This document shows positions 1 through 8,162 of a stretch of 64,000 nucleotides of DNA, one piece after another (the stretch's first letter is position 1; the number at the start of each line of letters is the position of its first letter). The position numbers and the translations under genes were made by a program. Origin of the DNA: CAISDA01 sp050258555 (lineage in GTDB: Bacteria; Bacteroidota; Ignavibacteria; UBA10030; UBA8401); contig JBLMZA010000081.1 in NCBI GenBank assembly GCA_050258555.1, positions 1 through 64,000 on the forward strand, read 5' to 3'. The notes under the pieces are model-generated. The model was not told where the DNA came from and did not search any database. It saw only the letters and a program-made list of their open reading frames with translations.

Positions 1-65
1 TCCCTCTCCCGCGCCGTAAAAGTGCCGAATCCGGCCGATATTTCGTGACTGATTTCAGTAAATAC

Positions 66-82
66 TGGTATAGTCTTTGAAG
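66..82 (+). promoter_or_regulatory. Candidate sigma-54-type promoter of the first flagellar unit
   Basis: The element TGGTATAGTCTTTGAAG has TGG and TTG separated by 8 bases, the spacing of -24/-12 sigma-54 promoters, and fits YTGGYAYR-N4-TTG except that the usual C after TTG is A. The same 17 bases recur unchanged at 7264 before flgG, and with four differences at 62444. It lies 49 bases before the first start codon. Sigma-54 use is an inference; the repetition is seen directly. Confidence 0.45.
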
Positions 83-131
83 AAAGAAAAGGGAGAACAC
101 CAATAATTTTTTTTCGCGGAAGGAGCTGCGC

Positions 132-362
132 ATGAACAAAATTATTTTCCAGATTGGACTGCTGTTGTTTTTCGTATCGATCGTCTTATTCTCGATGAGC
201 GGAGGCGAGATTCTGGATGTCGTCATGCGGGCATTCATCGTGTTCATCGGCGCCACCGGCGTGATGGGACTGGTCGGATTCCTGTCGCTCGTGTTCATGC
301 AGCCGAAAGTCCAGAGAGAGCAGCATTCCGGGGCTCACGTTTCCGAACAAAAAGCATCCTGA
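132..362 (+). CDS. Small two-helix membrane protein, unknown function
   Basis: This 76-residue protein has two hydrophobic stretches (about residues 4-22 and 34-57) followed by a short polar tail, so it should be an integral membrane protein with two helices. I recognise no family. The ATG has a good ribosome binding site (AAGGAG at 120-125). It is the first gene after the candidate promoter at 66-82 and ends 7 bases before fliA, so it is probably co-transcribed with the flagellar genes and may be a motility accessory protein. That link rests on position only. Confidence 0.7.
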   Translation: MNKIIFQIGLLLFFVSIVLFSMSGGEILDVVMRAFIVFIGATGVMGLVGFLSLVFMQPKVQREQHSGAHVSEQKAS

Positions 363-369
363 GTAACAT

Positions 370-1107
370 ATGACGACGCAAGAGCGATGGGACAAATTCT
401 GCGTGAACCGATCACCGGAGCTCAGGAAGCTTCTTGTGACACAGTATATTGGATTGGTGAAATACGTGGCGCAGCATCTCTACATTCCTGCCGCGGCCGT
501 GCTTGAATCGTCCGATGTATTGCATTTCGGCATACTGGGCCTTCATGAGGCCGTCGAACGCTATGATCCGAAGATCGGCGTGAAGTTCGAGACGTATGCC
601 ATTCCGCGCATCAAGGGCATGATCCTCGATGAGCTCAGGCGCGTCGATACGATGCCGCGTTCGGTGCGCGACCAGTCGCGCAAGATCTTCCAGACGGCCT
701 CGGTCACAGAGCAGAGGCTGGGGCGCGAGGTCTCGCACGGCGAGATCGCGCAGGCCATGAAGATGTCGGATCAGGAATATCATCAGCTCCTGTCGCTTCT
801 GCAGTCGTCGCAGACCATTTCGCTCGATGATTTCATCGCCGACGAGCAGACGACGCGCCATGAGATGATCGCCGATGCGTCGCAGAACGTGGCCGAAGAG
901 TATGAGGACCGGGAAGTGAAGTCGGCGATGGTCGAGTCCCTGAAGCGCCTTCCGCGGCGCGAGCGGCTGATTGTGACATTGTATTACTATGAAGGAGCGA
1001 CATTCGACGAGATCGGACGCATCCTGGGCGTGTCCGAATCGCGCGTGTCGCAGATACATTCAAAAATTTTGGCCGATCTGCGATCGGTATTGGATCTACG
1101 AGACTAG
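370..1107 (+). CDS. fliA: Flagellar sigma factor FliA (sigma-28)
   Basis: RNA polymerase sigma factor of the FliA/WhiG type, 245 residues, the normal length. Region 2 is seen in 'LVKYVAQHL' and 'YAIPRIKGMILDELR', region 3 in the middle (around 'REVSHGEIAQAM'), and region 4 in the C-terminal helix-turn-helix (around 'ATFDEIGRILGVSESRVSQ'). In the family it directs late flagellar genes such as flagellin and motor genes. It heads a run of closely spaced genes leading into fliK and flgF. No FlgM anti-sigma factor is found in this window. The next gene carries a second copy of a region-4-like domain. Confidence 0.95.
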   Translation: MTTQERWDKFCVNRSPELRKLLVTQYIGLVKYVAQHLYIPAAAVLESSDVLHFGILGLHEAVERYDPKIGVKFETYAIPRIKGMILDELRRVDTMPRSVRDQSRKIFQTASVTEQRLGREVSHGEIAQAMKMSDQEYHQLLSLLQSSQTISLDDFIADEQTTRHEMIADASQNVAEEYEDREVKSAMVESLKRLPRRERLIVTLYYYEGATFDEIGRILGVSESRVSQIHSKILADLRSVLDLRD

Positions 1108-1119
1108 GGATAGACGAAT

Positions 1120-1815
1120 ATGATGACGGACTCCGATAACAACGCGGCGAAGCATGATAATCATTCTGCGCCGGTCACATTGGCGTCGTTCGCGCGGATG
1201 CTGCGGATCATGGAACTCCTGAACAATCCGCGCGTCACGACGGCGAAGATCGGGCGCGAGATCAGCGCCGATGAGCAGCTGGCCAAGCGCCTCTTGCGCG
1301 CGGTCAATTCACCCATCTACGGATTTTCCCACCGCGTGTCGGCGGTCGATTTCGCCGTCAGCATTCTCGGCCATGAAAAATTGAAGGATGTCGTGCTCTC
1401 GAGCGACACGGTCACGAAGATCCAGAAGAAGATCGACGTCTATCTCGATGCGGCCGCGCCATGGCAGCCCTCGCCCCAGCAGATCGACGCCACGCGCCGA
1501 TTGATCAGCGACGTGGCATCGCTTGTGGCGCAGGATGACGAGTTCCGCAAGCGGCATCAGCCCGAGGACGTGCTCAATCCGCAGCTCGACAAAGCCGCCG
1601 GCCCGGCAATCGGAGCGGCGCTCAAGCAGCTGGCCCCGCGCCAGCGGCTCATCATGATGCTGTATTATTACGAAGAGGCAACCTTCGAGGAAATCGGAAG
1701 CGTTCTCGGACTCAGCGCCCAGCGCGTCGCGCAATTTTACAGCGAGGCACTCCAGGAAGTGTCTCGGAAAATGGATATAGGGGAACCTGCACGTGTCGCT
1801 GCAATCGAAAATTGA
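1120..1815 (+). CDS. Hybrid protein: partial HDOD domain joined to a sigma-70 region 4
   Basis: 231 residues with two unrelated halves. Residues about 18-105 resemble the first half of an HDOD domain ('NPRVTTAKIGREIS', 'NSPIYGF') and align with the next gene, but the HD-motif half is missing. Residues about 165-222 resemble sigma-70 region 4 and align with the C-terminus of the preceding FliA (27 of 52 identical by eye, including 'LYYYE.ATF.EIG'). It has no region 2, so it cannot recognise a -10 element as a normal sigma factor. Its last 23 bases overlap the next gene. It could modulate FliA or RNA polymerase, or be a by-product of local duplication. The function is unknown. Confidence 0.8.
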   Translation: MMTDSDNNAAKHDNHSAPVTLASFARMLRIMELLNNPRVTTAKIGREISADEQLAKRLLRAVNSPIYGFSHRVSAVDFAVSILGHEKLKDVVLSSDTVTKIQKKIDVYLDAAAPWQPSPQQIDATRRLISDVASLVAQDDEFRKRHQPEDVLNPQLDKAAGPAIGAALKQLAPRQRLIMMLYYYEEATFEEIGSVLGLSAQRVAQFYSEALQEVSRKMDIGEPARVAAIEN

Positions 1816-2665
1816 ACAAATCAGAACGACGGTCGAGTCCGAGATCCAGCTGCCGGCGCTGCCGGCCGTGGCCATGGAAGTGGTGGATCTGATCGACAAT
1901 CCGCGCACCAGCGCCTCGAAGCTCGGCAAGGTGATCTCGACCGACCAGGCGCTCACGGCCAAGGTGCTGCGCATCGCCAATTCCCCGTTCTACGGATTCC
2001 CGCGGAAAATCGCGACGATCGACTTCGCCATCATCGTGCTGGGCTTCGATGCGGTCAAGGAAGTGGTGATCAGTCTTTCGCTCATGAGCGCGCTCCAGCG
2101 CCGATCGGACGAGTATTTCGATACGACGAAGTTCTGGGATCACGCCATCACCTGCGGCGTAGCCGCGCGCCGTCTGGCCCGCGACCTCGGCTACAGAGTG
2201 AGCGGCGAGGCGTTCGTCGGCGGGCTGCTCCATGATATCGGCATGCCGATTTTCCACCGCTATTTCAATCAGGATTTCCGCGAAGCCTTCCGCATCCACC
2301 GCGAAACCGGCGTGACGTTCTATGAGGCGGAGAAGGCCGTCATCGGCGTCTCGCACCAGGAAATCGGCGGATGGCTGGCCGAGCGCTGGAATCTTCCGCC
2401 GCAATTGACCGATGTGATCCTGAATCATCACCGTCCCAACCAGGCCGATGTGAACAAGGAACTGGTGGCGCTCATCCATCTGTCGGATGTGATGTGCCAG
2501 AAGATGAACCTCGGCACGAGCGTCTTCGACTTCGGCAACGAGTTCGACGTCAACGCACTGCAGACGCTCCGGTTCCATGACGCGTCGTACATCGATACGC
2601 TGGTCGAAAAATACAAATCCATTTTCGAGGACGACCTCGAGAAAACACAACACTTCAGCGACTGA
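1793..2665 (+). CDS. HDOD domain protein
   Basis: 290-residue HDOD protein. The N-terminal part has the family pattern 'LPALPAVAMEVVDLID..R' and 'IANSPFYGF', and the second half keeps an HD motif ('LLHDIGM') plus 'ILNHH', so the domain is complete, unlike in the preceding hybrid gene. HDOD proteins act in signalling and motility control, but their biochemical activity is mostly unknown. The start is a GTG preceded by GGGGAA; it overlaps the upstream gene by 23 bases, suggesting translational coupling. The histidine kinase gene follows after 2 bases. Confidence 0.88.
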   Translation: MSLQSKIEQIRTTVESEIQLPALPAVAMEVVDLIDNPRTSASKLGKVISTDQALTAKVLRIANSPFYGFPRKIATIDFAIIVLGFDAVKEVVISLSLMSALQRRSDEYFDTTKFWDHAITCGVAARRLARDLGYRVSGEAFVGGLLHDIGMPIFHRYFNQDFREAFRIHRETGVTFYEAEKAVIGVSHQEIGGWLAERWNLPPQLTDVILNHHRPNQADVNKELVALIHLSDVMCQKMNLGTSVFDFGNEFDVNALQTLRFHDASYIDTLVEKYKSIFEDDLEKTQHFSD

Positions 2666-2667
2666 CG

Positions 2668-4014
2668 ATGATCCGCCAACTGGGACATACGTACGGGTCG
2701 CCGGAGGTTGAAGGCCAAGGCGCCCTGCACGACGAAGACGCGCAGACGGCCTATGTGAAGATGCTCGAAGAGCGCGTCGCGCTTCTGGAGCAGGAGCTCG
2801 AACGCTCCAGCCGCAACACCGACGAGATGAAGGCGTCGATCGACGAGATGATCGCCCTGCAGCAGATCTCGGAGGTCGTGAGCACGACGGTCGAACCCGA
2901 AAAGATCGCCGAGACGCTCCGCACGCTCTCGATGCAGGTGGCGCCGTCGAAGGAATGCAACATCTTCCTGCTCAATAAGGAGCGCAACAAGCTTGCGCCC
3001 TTCATCCAATCGGGACACGCGCAGTTCGACGAGCTCGTGAACCAGCAGATGGAAGAGGGCATTCTCGACTGGGTGATCGCCGAGAAGAAGCCGGTGATCA
3101 TTCCCGACCTTTCGCAATACGGGCTCATGCACTTTGTGATCGTGCCGCTTCTGGTGCGCAACGAAGGCATGGGCGTTTTCGTGCTGCATACAAGCAAGAG
3201 CCAGGAAGAATTCACCAACCACGACCTGCAGCTGCTGTCGATTCTCGCCAACTCGGCCGCCGTGGGCGTCGAGAACTGGCGCACATACAACGAGCTTTCG
3301 CGCGCCCAGGAGGATATCAAGACGAGCCAGGCGCAGATGCTGCAGTCCTCAAAGCTTGCCGCCATCGGCGAGATGGCCGGGGCGGTGATCCATGAGATCA
3401 AGAATCCCGTGCAGATCCTGCTCGGGCAGATGGAGCTCTACAAGCGCGGCATACAGCCCGAGACATGGCTCGAGACGATGACGATGCAGGTGGACCGCCT
3501 GGTGAAGATCACCAGGCGGCTGCTTGATTTTTCGCGCGCGGTGCCCGATGAATTTCCGCTCGAGCTCGTGCAGATCAACGGCGCGCTCAAGGAAGTCGCC
3601 GAGCTGGTGCGGCATCAGTTCAAAAGCGGCAAGATCGAACTCGTCGTCGAGCTCGAGGAGAACGTGCCGCAGATCTACGGCAACACGCTCTACCTCCAGC
3701 AGGTGTTTCTCAATTTAATCATGAACGCCCGCGACGCGATGCCCTCGGGCGGCCGCCTTCTCATACACACGGAATACGTGAACGGATTCGTGCGCATCCA
3801 TTTCTCCGATACCGGCGAAGGGATCGATCCCGAAAATCTGCCGAAAGTGTTCCAGGCCTTCTTCACGACGAAGGAAAAGGGAAAGGGCACGGGACTCGGA
3901 CTCTCGGTGGCGCATCGCATCATCAAGCAGCATGAAGGATCGATCACGGTGGAAAGTCAGATCGGCATCGGGACCACATTCTCGATTGCGATTCCGGTGA
4001 GGAGAACGGTATGA
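2668..4014 (+). CDS. GAF-domain sensor histidine kinase
   Basis: Cytosolic kinase of 448 residues with no membrane segment. A short coiled coil (about 30-60) leads to a GAF-like sensory domain (about 65-205), then a HisKA dimerisation domain with the phospho-acceptor in 'VIHEIKNP' (His242) and an HATPase domain with the N box 'NLIMNARDAM' and G boxes 'DTGEGI' and 'GKGTGLGLS'. There is no receiver domain, so its partner is encoded elsewhere or among the receivers at 16760-24073. It sits in the fliA unit, with its stop overlapping the next start (ATGA), so a role in flagellar or chemotactic regulation is likely but inferred. Confidence 0.9.
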   Translation: MIRQLGHTYGSPEVEGQGALHDEDAQTAYVKMLEERVALLEQELERSSRNTDEMKASIDEMIALQQISEVVSTTVEPEKIAETLRTLSMQVAPSKECNIFLLNKERNKLAPFIQSGHAQFDELVNQQMEEGILDWVIAEKKPVIIPDLSQYGLMHFVIVPLLVRNEGMGVFVLHTSKSQEEFTNHDLQLLSILANSAAVGVENWRTYNELSRAQEDIKTSQAQMLQSSKLAAIGEMAGAVIHEIKNPVQILLGQMELYKRGIQPETWLETMTMQVDRLVKITRRLLDFSRAVPDEFPLELVQINGALKEVAELVRHQFKSGKIELVVELEENVPQIYGNTLYLQQVFLNLIMNARDAMPSGGRLLIHTEYVNGFVRIHFSDTGEGIDPENLPKVFQAFFTTKEKGKGTGLGLSVAHRIIKQHEGSITVESQIGIGTTFSIAIPVRRTV

Positions 4015-4730
4015 GAAAGGTTGTCTGTCTTGTTGTGTTCTGCGCCCTCTGGCTGCAGAGCCCCCTTGCCGCGCAGCAGGCCGATAGCGCCGCAGGCGCG
4101 CGCACGCTGAAACAGAAACATGCCGGAAGGGATCCGCACGGCTCCTCGCGCCAGACGCAGCGGCAGACGCCGGTGCCCTCGATCATCCAATCGGAGCTCG
4201 AGCGCTCGCGTGCCGAAGAAGCGAAACAGAAGGCGCTGCATCCGACCATACAGATTGCCGCGCCGCAGCCTTCTGCCTCCTCAGGCTCGCCCCTGTGGGC
4301 CGTCTTGATCGCCGTGCTGGTGGCGGGGGCGGCCACCGGTGCGATCGTCTATGTGTTCTTCCTCCGCAGGCATGCCCGGTTCCGTCCGGCTTCGGCGACG
4401 CCGCCCGGACGCATGCATGCCGAGCGCCCGGTTCCCGAGGCCGTCATGCCGTCCGCGCCGGCGCCCGACGTCCGCACGGAGGAGGAGATGGAGGAAGAAG
4501 ACGAGATCGCCTCGGCCTCTCCCTATGCCATCGAGGAGGAGAGCGAAATGCCGGAGGCGGCGCTCACGATGAATCTGCTCAATAAGAAGCGCGAGACGAA
4601 GAAGGAACTCATACAGGAAGTCATGCGCCGCGTTCAGCGCAAGGAGAAGCCGCAGCAGATCGCTGAGGCGCTGCATGTGGGCATCGGGGAAGTACAGCTG
4701 GCGATCACGCTGGCGAAAATGAAAAAGTGA
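4011..4730 (+). CDS. Secreted/anchored membrane protein of the flagellar unit, unknown
   Basis: 239 residues: a signal peptide (1-21, ending in 'PLAAQQ'), a low-complexity polar segment, one clear transmembrane helix (about 95-118, ending in 'FFLRR'), a long acidic region (about 153-185) and a basic helical C-terminus (about 193-239). The C-terminal part ('EVMRRVQRKEKPQQIAEALHVGIGEVQLAI') looks like a small helix-turn-helix and recalls the DUF2802-type proteins often found beside flagellar genes; that resemblance is weak. It overlaps the kinase gene by four bases, so it belongs to the same unit. Confidence 0.65.
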   Translation: MRKVVCLVVFCALWLQSPLAAQQADSAAGARTLKQKHAGRDPHGSSRQTQRQTPVPSIIQSELERSRAEEAKQKALHPTIQIAAPQPSASSGSPLWAVLIAVLVAGAATGAIVYVFFLRRHARFRPASATPPGRMHAERPVPEAVMPSAPAPDVRTEEEMEEEDEIASASPYAIEEESEMPEAALTMNLLNKKRETKKELIQEVMRRVQRKEKPQQIAEALHVGIGEVQLAITLAKMKK

Positions 4731-4750
4731 AGGATAGCGAAGAAACACGC

Positions 4751-6031
4751 ATGATCTCAGCAGCAACATTCCGGACCTCGGCTCCGGCCATTTCGATCGA
4801 TCCCGTGCCGATGCCGTCTCCCATGCTTTCGGCGGGACAGGTGGTGAAGGCCGAAGTGCTCGAGCGGATGAGCGCCTCGAAGGCGCTTCTTTCGATCGGA
4901 GGCATACACCTGCAGGCGACGACGGAAATCGCCGTGGCCCCGGGCGATGTCCTGTACTTTACGGTCCGTTCCTCAGAGCCCCTGATGCTTCAATTGCACG
5001 GCATGGAATACCGCACGGTCAATCCGTTCTCCACCGTCGAATCGCTCGTGCGCCTGCTCAATCTGACCTCCGACCGCTCGACGATCGGCGTGCTTTCGTA
5101 CATGCTTTCCCGCGGCAGAAAAATCAGCAAAGCGGAGATCGAGGAAAACCGCCGGATGCTCTCGCTGCTGCGCTCGGAGGGCATGCAGAGAGAAACCGAT
5201 GAAGAGATCCTGGAGCTCATCGACACGCTGCGCGAACGGAAGCTTCCGGTGACGCTCTCGTACATCATGCTTGCAAAAAAGCGCGCGCTGCCGGAGGATA
5301 TCAGCCGGCTTTCGGCTGAGCTGGTTGAACTCCTGCGCGCGGATGAGGCCCTGCGCCTGATTCCGGAATCGCTCAGGGAGCCGATCGCCGCCTATTTCAA
5401 AAAACAGCGCTCCGTCTCCGATGCGCTCCGGAAAGCCGTCGAGGCGCTCGGCATCGACTACGAGCATTCGCTTGTTGCCTGGGGCGTCGGGGCCGCCGAT
5501 TCGGCGAAGACCGGATCGCTGAAGGCCGCGCTCATGGCGCTCGTGAATTTTCTGGAACTCGCCAAAGAGAACGATGTCCATGCGCCGCTGCATGCGGCCT
5601 CCGTTCGTCTTCTGGATGCGATCGAAGCCCAGCAGTTCGACATGCTCGGCCGCACCGAAACAGACGGCGAACATGTGTCGGTGCAGATTCCGGTCGAGCT
5701 TGGGCGCGCGCTTCATACGCTCTCGCTCACGATCATGGAGCATGGAACAAGCAAAATGTTTCCGGAATCGCCGCGCGAATATTCCTTCCACATGAGCGTG
5801 GAACTGAGCGAACTGGGCATGGTGAGCGTGGCGGGGCGCCTTTCGGGACGACAGCTGGCGGCCTCGCTTACGGTCGACGACGAGACGCGCGCGCGAGCGC
5901 TTGAAGAAGGATTCGGCCGCCTCGCCGATGCGCTGCGCGCCGACGGATGCCAGCCGATGTCGCTTGCGGCGCGCAAGGGCTTGCCCGGCCTTTCACCGCG
6001 CGAACACCGGACGGTCAATGCCAGCGCATGA
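4751..6031 (+). CDS. fliK: FliK-like flagellar hook-length control protein
   Basis: About 426 residues. The N-terminal part has a small beta-rich domain ('GQVVKAEVLERMSASKALLS' onward) seen at the front of FliK-type proteins from several phyla, and the last 110 residues resemble the Flg_hook domain (alternating hydrophobic strand 'YSFHMSVELSELGMVSVAG' followed by a helix). FliK measures hook length and triggers the export switch by contacting FlhB. The next gene encodes an FlhB C-domain-like protein, which supports the call. An in-frame GTG at 4727 would overlap the upstream stop and is the alternative start. Confidence 0.65.
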   Translation: MISAATFRTSAPAISIDPVPMPSPMLSAGQVVKAEVLERMSASKALLSIGGIHLQATTEIAVAPGDVLYFTVRSSEPLMLQLHGMEYRTVNPFSTVESLVRLLNLTSDRSTIGVLSYMLSRGRKISKAEIEENRRMLSLLRSEGMQRETDEEILELIDTLRERKLPVTLSYIMLAKKRALPEDISRLSAELVELLRADEALRLIPESLREPIAAYFKKQRSVSDALRKAVEALGIDYEHSLVAWGVGAADSAKTGSLKAALMALVNFLELAKENDVHAPLHAASVRLLDAIEAQQFDMLGRTETDGEHVSVQIPVELGRALHTLSLTIMEHGTSKMFPESPREYSFHMSVELSELGMVSVAGRLSGRQLAASLTVDDETRARALEEGFGRLADALRADGCQPMSLAARKGLPGLSPREHRTVNASA

Positions 6032-6326
6032 CAACAATTCCCGGCAGCACAGGCCGGGCGCCGTCGCGCTGCGCTACCAGTCGCATGCCGATCAGGCCCC
6101 GCGCGTGACGGCGAAGGGACGCGGTGCGGTCGCCGAGAAGATCATCGCACTGGCAAAAGAGCATCATGTGCCGATCGTCGAGAATGCCGATCTGCTCATG
6201 ATGCTCTCGAAAGTCGAACTCATGGATGAAATTCCCGAGGCGCTCTACGGCATCGTGGCCCAGATCCTGGCCTATGTATATTCCATCAACGAACAGCTGA
6301 AGAAAGAACAAGGCACCCCCGTATGA
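6018..6326 (+). CDS. FlhB C-domain-like protein (FhlB type)
   Basis: 102 residues matching the cytoplasmic C-terminal part of the FlhB/YscU/EscU export switch protein ('ALRYQSHADQAPRVTAKGRGAVAEKII', 'AKEHHVPIVENADL', 'EIPEALYGIVAQILAYVY'). It lacks FlhB's four membrane helices and the NPTH autocleavage site, as is usual for stand-alone FhlB proteins that assist full-length FlhB in the flagellar export gate. The start ATG at 6018 overlaps fliK by 14 bases, and the gene overlaps flgF by four bases. Confidence 0.85.
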   Translation: MPAHDNNSRQHRPGAVALRYQSHADQAPRVTAKGRGAVAEKIIALAKEHHVPIVENADLLMMLSKVELMDEIPEALYGIVAQILAYVYSINEQLKKEQGTPV

Positions 6327-7072
6327 TCAAAGGCATCTTTTCATCCGCCAAGGGCATGCAGCCCCATTCGATCAAAATGGAAGTGATCGCCAACAATCTT
6401 GCCAACGTCGACACGACGGGATTCAAGAAAGAGAACGTGTTCCTGCAGGTGCTCGATCAGGAACAGGCGCTGCAGCGCGAGAAGGCGGGCCTCGGAGAAC
6501 TGGCCGAACTCGACGCGCGCGAGTTCACCGATTACACGCAGGGCTCGTTCAAGACGACGAGCGATCCGCTCGATGTCGCGCTCCTGGGCGACGGCTTCTT
6601 CGCCGTCGAAACTCCGCAGGGCATCCGCTACACGCGCAACGGCAATTTCTCGCTTGCCCAGGACGGCACGATTCAGACCGCCACCGGATATCCGGTCCTG
6701 GGCACCTCGGGCCGCCTCAAGATCGATAACTGGAGCAAGCTCTCGACGGCCGATATTTCCATCTCCTCGCGCGGCGAACTCCTGGTCGATAAGGTGCTGG
6801 CCGGACAGCTGCGTGTGGTCGATTTCCCGAAGCCCTATGAACTGGAGAAGGAGGGCACATCGCTCTTCAAGCCGAAGGACCCGCGCACACAGCCCGTCGA
6901 TGCCGATGCGAATACGACGGTCAAGCAAGGCATGCTCGAGGAATCGAACATCGATGCCATCGAGGAAATGGTGGCCATGATCGAACTCAACCGCACGTAT
7001 GAAACCGACCAGCGCATGACGACGATCCAGGACGGCACGCTCGATAAGGCGATGGACGTCGGCCGCATCTGA
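6323..7072 (+). CDS. flgF: Flagellar basal-body rod protein FlgF
   Basis: 249 residues of the rod/hook family. The N-terminal signature is 'MEVIANNLANVDTTGFKK' and the C-terminal coiled segment is 'EESNIDAIEEMVAMIELNRTYE'. Its length and the distinct, longer flgG that follows argue for FlgF (proximal rod) rather than FlgG. It ends the first flagellar unit: a strong terminator lies 44 bases after its stop. The ATG overlaps the previous stop (ATGA). Confidence 0.88.
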   Translation: MIKGIFSSAKGMQPHSIKMEVIANNLANVDTTGFKKENVFLQVLDQEQALQREKAGLGELAELDAREFTDYTQGSFKTTSDPLDVALLGDGFFAVETPQGIRYTRNGNFSLAQDGTIQTATGYPVLGTSGRLKIDNWSKLSTADISISSRGELLVDKVLAGQLRVVDFPKPYELEKEGTSLFKPKDPRTQPVDADANTTVKQGMLEESNIDAIEEMVAMIELNRTYETDQRMTTIQDGTLDKAMDVGRI

Positions 7073-7115
7073 CAGACGGAGATTTTTACCTCTTTACAGA
7101 CATTATTACCTGCAT

Positions 7116-7157
7116 CCCCGAAAAAGTATATTTTTCAAGGCTTTTTCGGGGATTTTT
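7116..7157 (+). terminator. Intrinsic terminator after flgF
   Basis: A perfect 11-bp stem (CCCCGAAAAAG at 7116-7126 with CTTTTTCGGGG at 7141-7151), a 14-base loop and a following ATTTTTCTT tract. It separates the fliA-flgF unit from the flgG unit, which has its own promoter candidate at 7264. Confidence 0.9.
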
Positions 7158-7263
7158 CTTCCTCTTCTCCGCTCATATGGCCAAAAATAGCCATAGGGAG
7201 AATCCTTCCTCGCGGCATTTCACTGAAATCCCCCTGTTTTTCACTGTTTCCGCCTTCGATTTG

Positions 7264-7280
7264 TGGTATAGTCTTTGAAG
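7264..7280 (+). promoter_or_regulatory. Candidate sigma-54-type promoter of the flgG unit
   Basis: TGGTATAGTCTTTGAAG, identical over all 17 bases to the element at 66-82. It lies just after the flgF terminator and 56 bases before the flgG start, where a promoter is needed. The downstream 20 bases of both copies also end in a similar ACCAATA motif (7299-7305 and 109-115), which may be part of the initiation region or a regulator site. Confidence 0.5.
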
Positions 7281-7336
7281 TAATAGGAAGAAGAGAGTAC
7301 CAATACACATTCACTCATTTATATTGTGTCGCCGAT

Positions 7337-8137
7337 ATGAACCGATCGCTTCGCACTGCCGCCACCGGAATGTATGCCCAGCAGCTCAATGTGGACACCA
7401 TTTCCAACAACCTGGCCAACGTCAATACGACGGGCTTCAAAAAAAGCCGCGTTGAATTTCAGGACCTGATGTATCAGACGCTCAAACCCTCGACCGTGGC
7501 CGAGCAGGGCGGTGTGGGGTCGGCGGCGCCGACAATGGAAATCCAGGTCGGCAACGGCACGCAGACGGTGGCGACCGTGAAGAACTTCCTGCAGGGCGAT
7601 ATCACGCCCACGAGCGCCGACAGTCTCGATGTGGCCATCCAGGGCGACGGATTTTTCCAGGTGAAGCGTCCCGACGGCACGCTGGCCTATACGCGCGACG
7701 GTTCTTTCAAGCTTTCCGCCGACGGCACCATCATCACGAGCGAAGGCTATGTGGTCGATCCCGAAATCAGGATCTCGGCCGACACGGAGAAGGTCATGAT
7801 CGGCAAGGACGGCACGGTGGAGGCCATCGAAACCGGCTCGGCCGAGCCCGTGAAGCTGGGACAGATCGAGCTGGCGCGCTTCGTCAATCCGGCCGGCCTG
7901 CGCTCGATCGGATCGAACATGCTCGTGGAAACGACGGCCTCGGGCCAGCCCATCACCGGGCAGGCGGGCAGTCCCGGATTCGGCATGACCCTGCAGGGAC
8001 ATCTTGAAGCATCGAATGTGGATGTGGTGGAAGAGATGGTGAGCATGATCACGGCGCAGCGCGCCTACGAGATCAACTCGAAGACGATCAAGACGGTCGA
8101 GGACATGCTCACGATGGCAAACAATCTGAAACGATAA
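7337..8137 (+). CDS. flgG: Flagellar distal rod protein FlgG
   Basis: 266 residues, the usual FlgG length (about 260). The N-terminus has 'TAATGMYAQQLNVDTISNNL', the central region 'LDVAIQGDGFFQV', and the C-terminus 'GHLEASNVDVVEEMVSMITA', all typical of FlgG. It forms the distal rod that passes through the P and L rings, whose genes follow (flgI, flgH). It is the first gene of the second flagellar unit, preceded by the promoter candidate at 7264. Confidence 0.95.
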   Translation: MNRSLRTAATGMYAQQLNVDTISNNLANVNTTGFKKSRVEFQDLMYQTLKPSTVAEQGGVGSAAPTMEIQVGNGTQTVATVKNFLQGDITPTSADSLDVAIQGDGFFQVKRPDGTLAYTRDGSFKLSADGTIITSEGYVVDPEIRISADTEKVMIGKDGTVEAIETGSAEPVKLGQIELARFVNPAGLRSIGSNMLVETTASGQPITGQAGSPGFGMTLQGHLEASNVDVVEEMVSMITAQRAYEINSKTIKTVEDMLTMANNLKR

Positions 8138-8162
8138 GCGCGACGATAGGAGTCCGCACGGA

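Noticed and set aside
17..41. Sigma-28-like element (TAAA, then GCCGATAT) at the window start
   Set aside because: The spacing is 13 rather than about 15 bases and the second box is imperfect; the repeated element at 66-82 is a better promoter candidate.
66..82. Reading the repeated element as a Bacteroidota -7 box (TAnnTTTG)
   Set aside because: TA and TTTG are separated by three bases, not two, in the 66 and 7264 copies, and no TTG lies 19 bases upstream; the sigma-54 spacing fits better.
7331..7338. GCCGATAT, resembling a sigma-28 -10 box, before flgG
   Set aside because: It overlaps the flgG start codon and has no TAAA box upstream.
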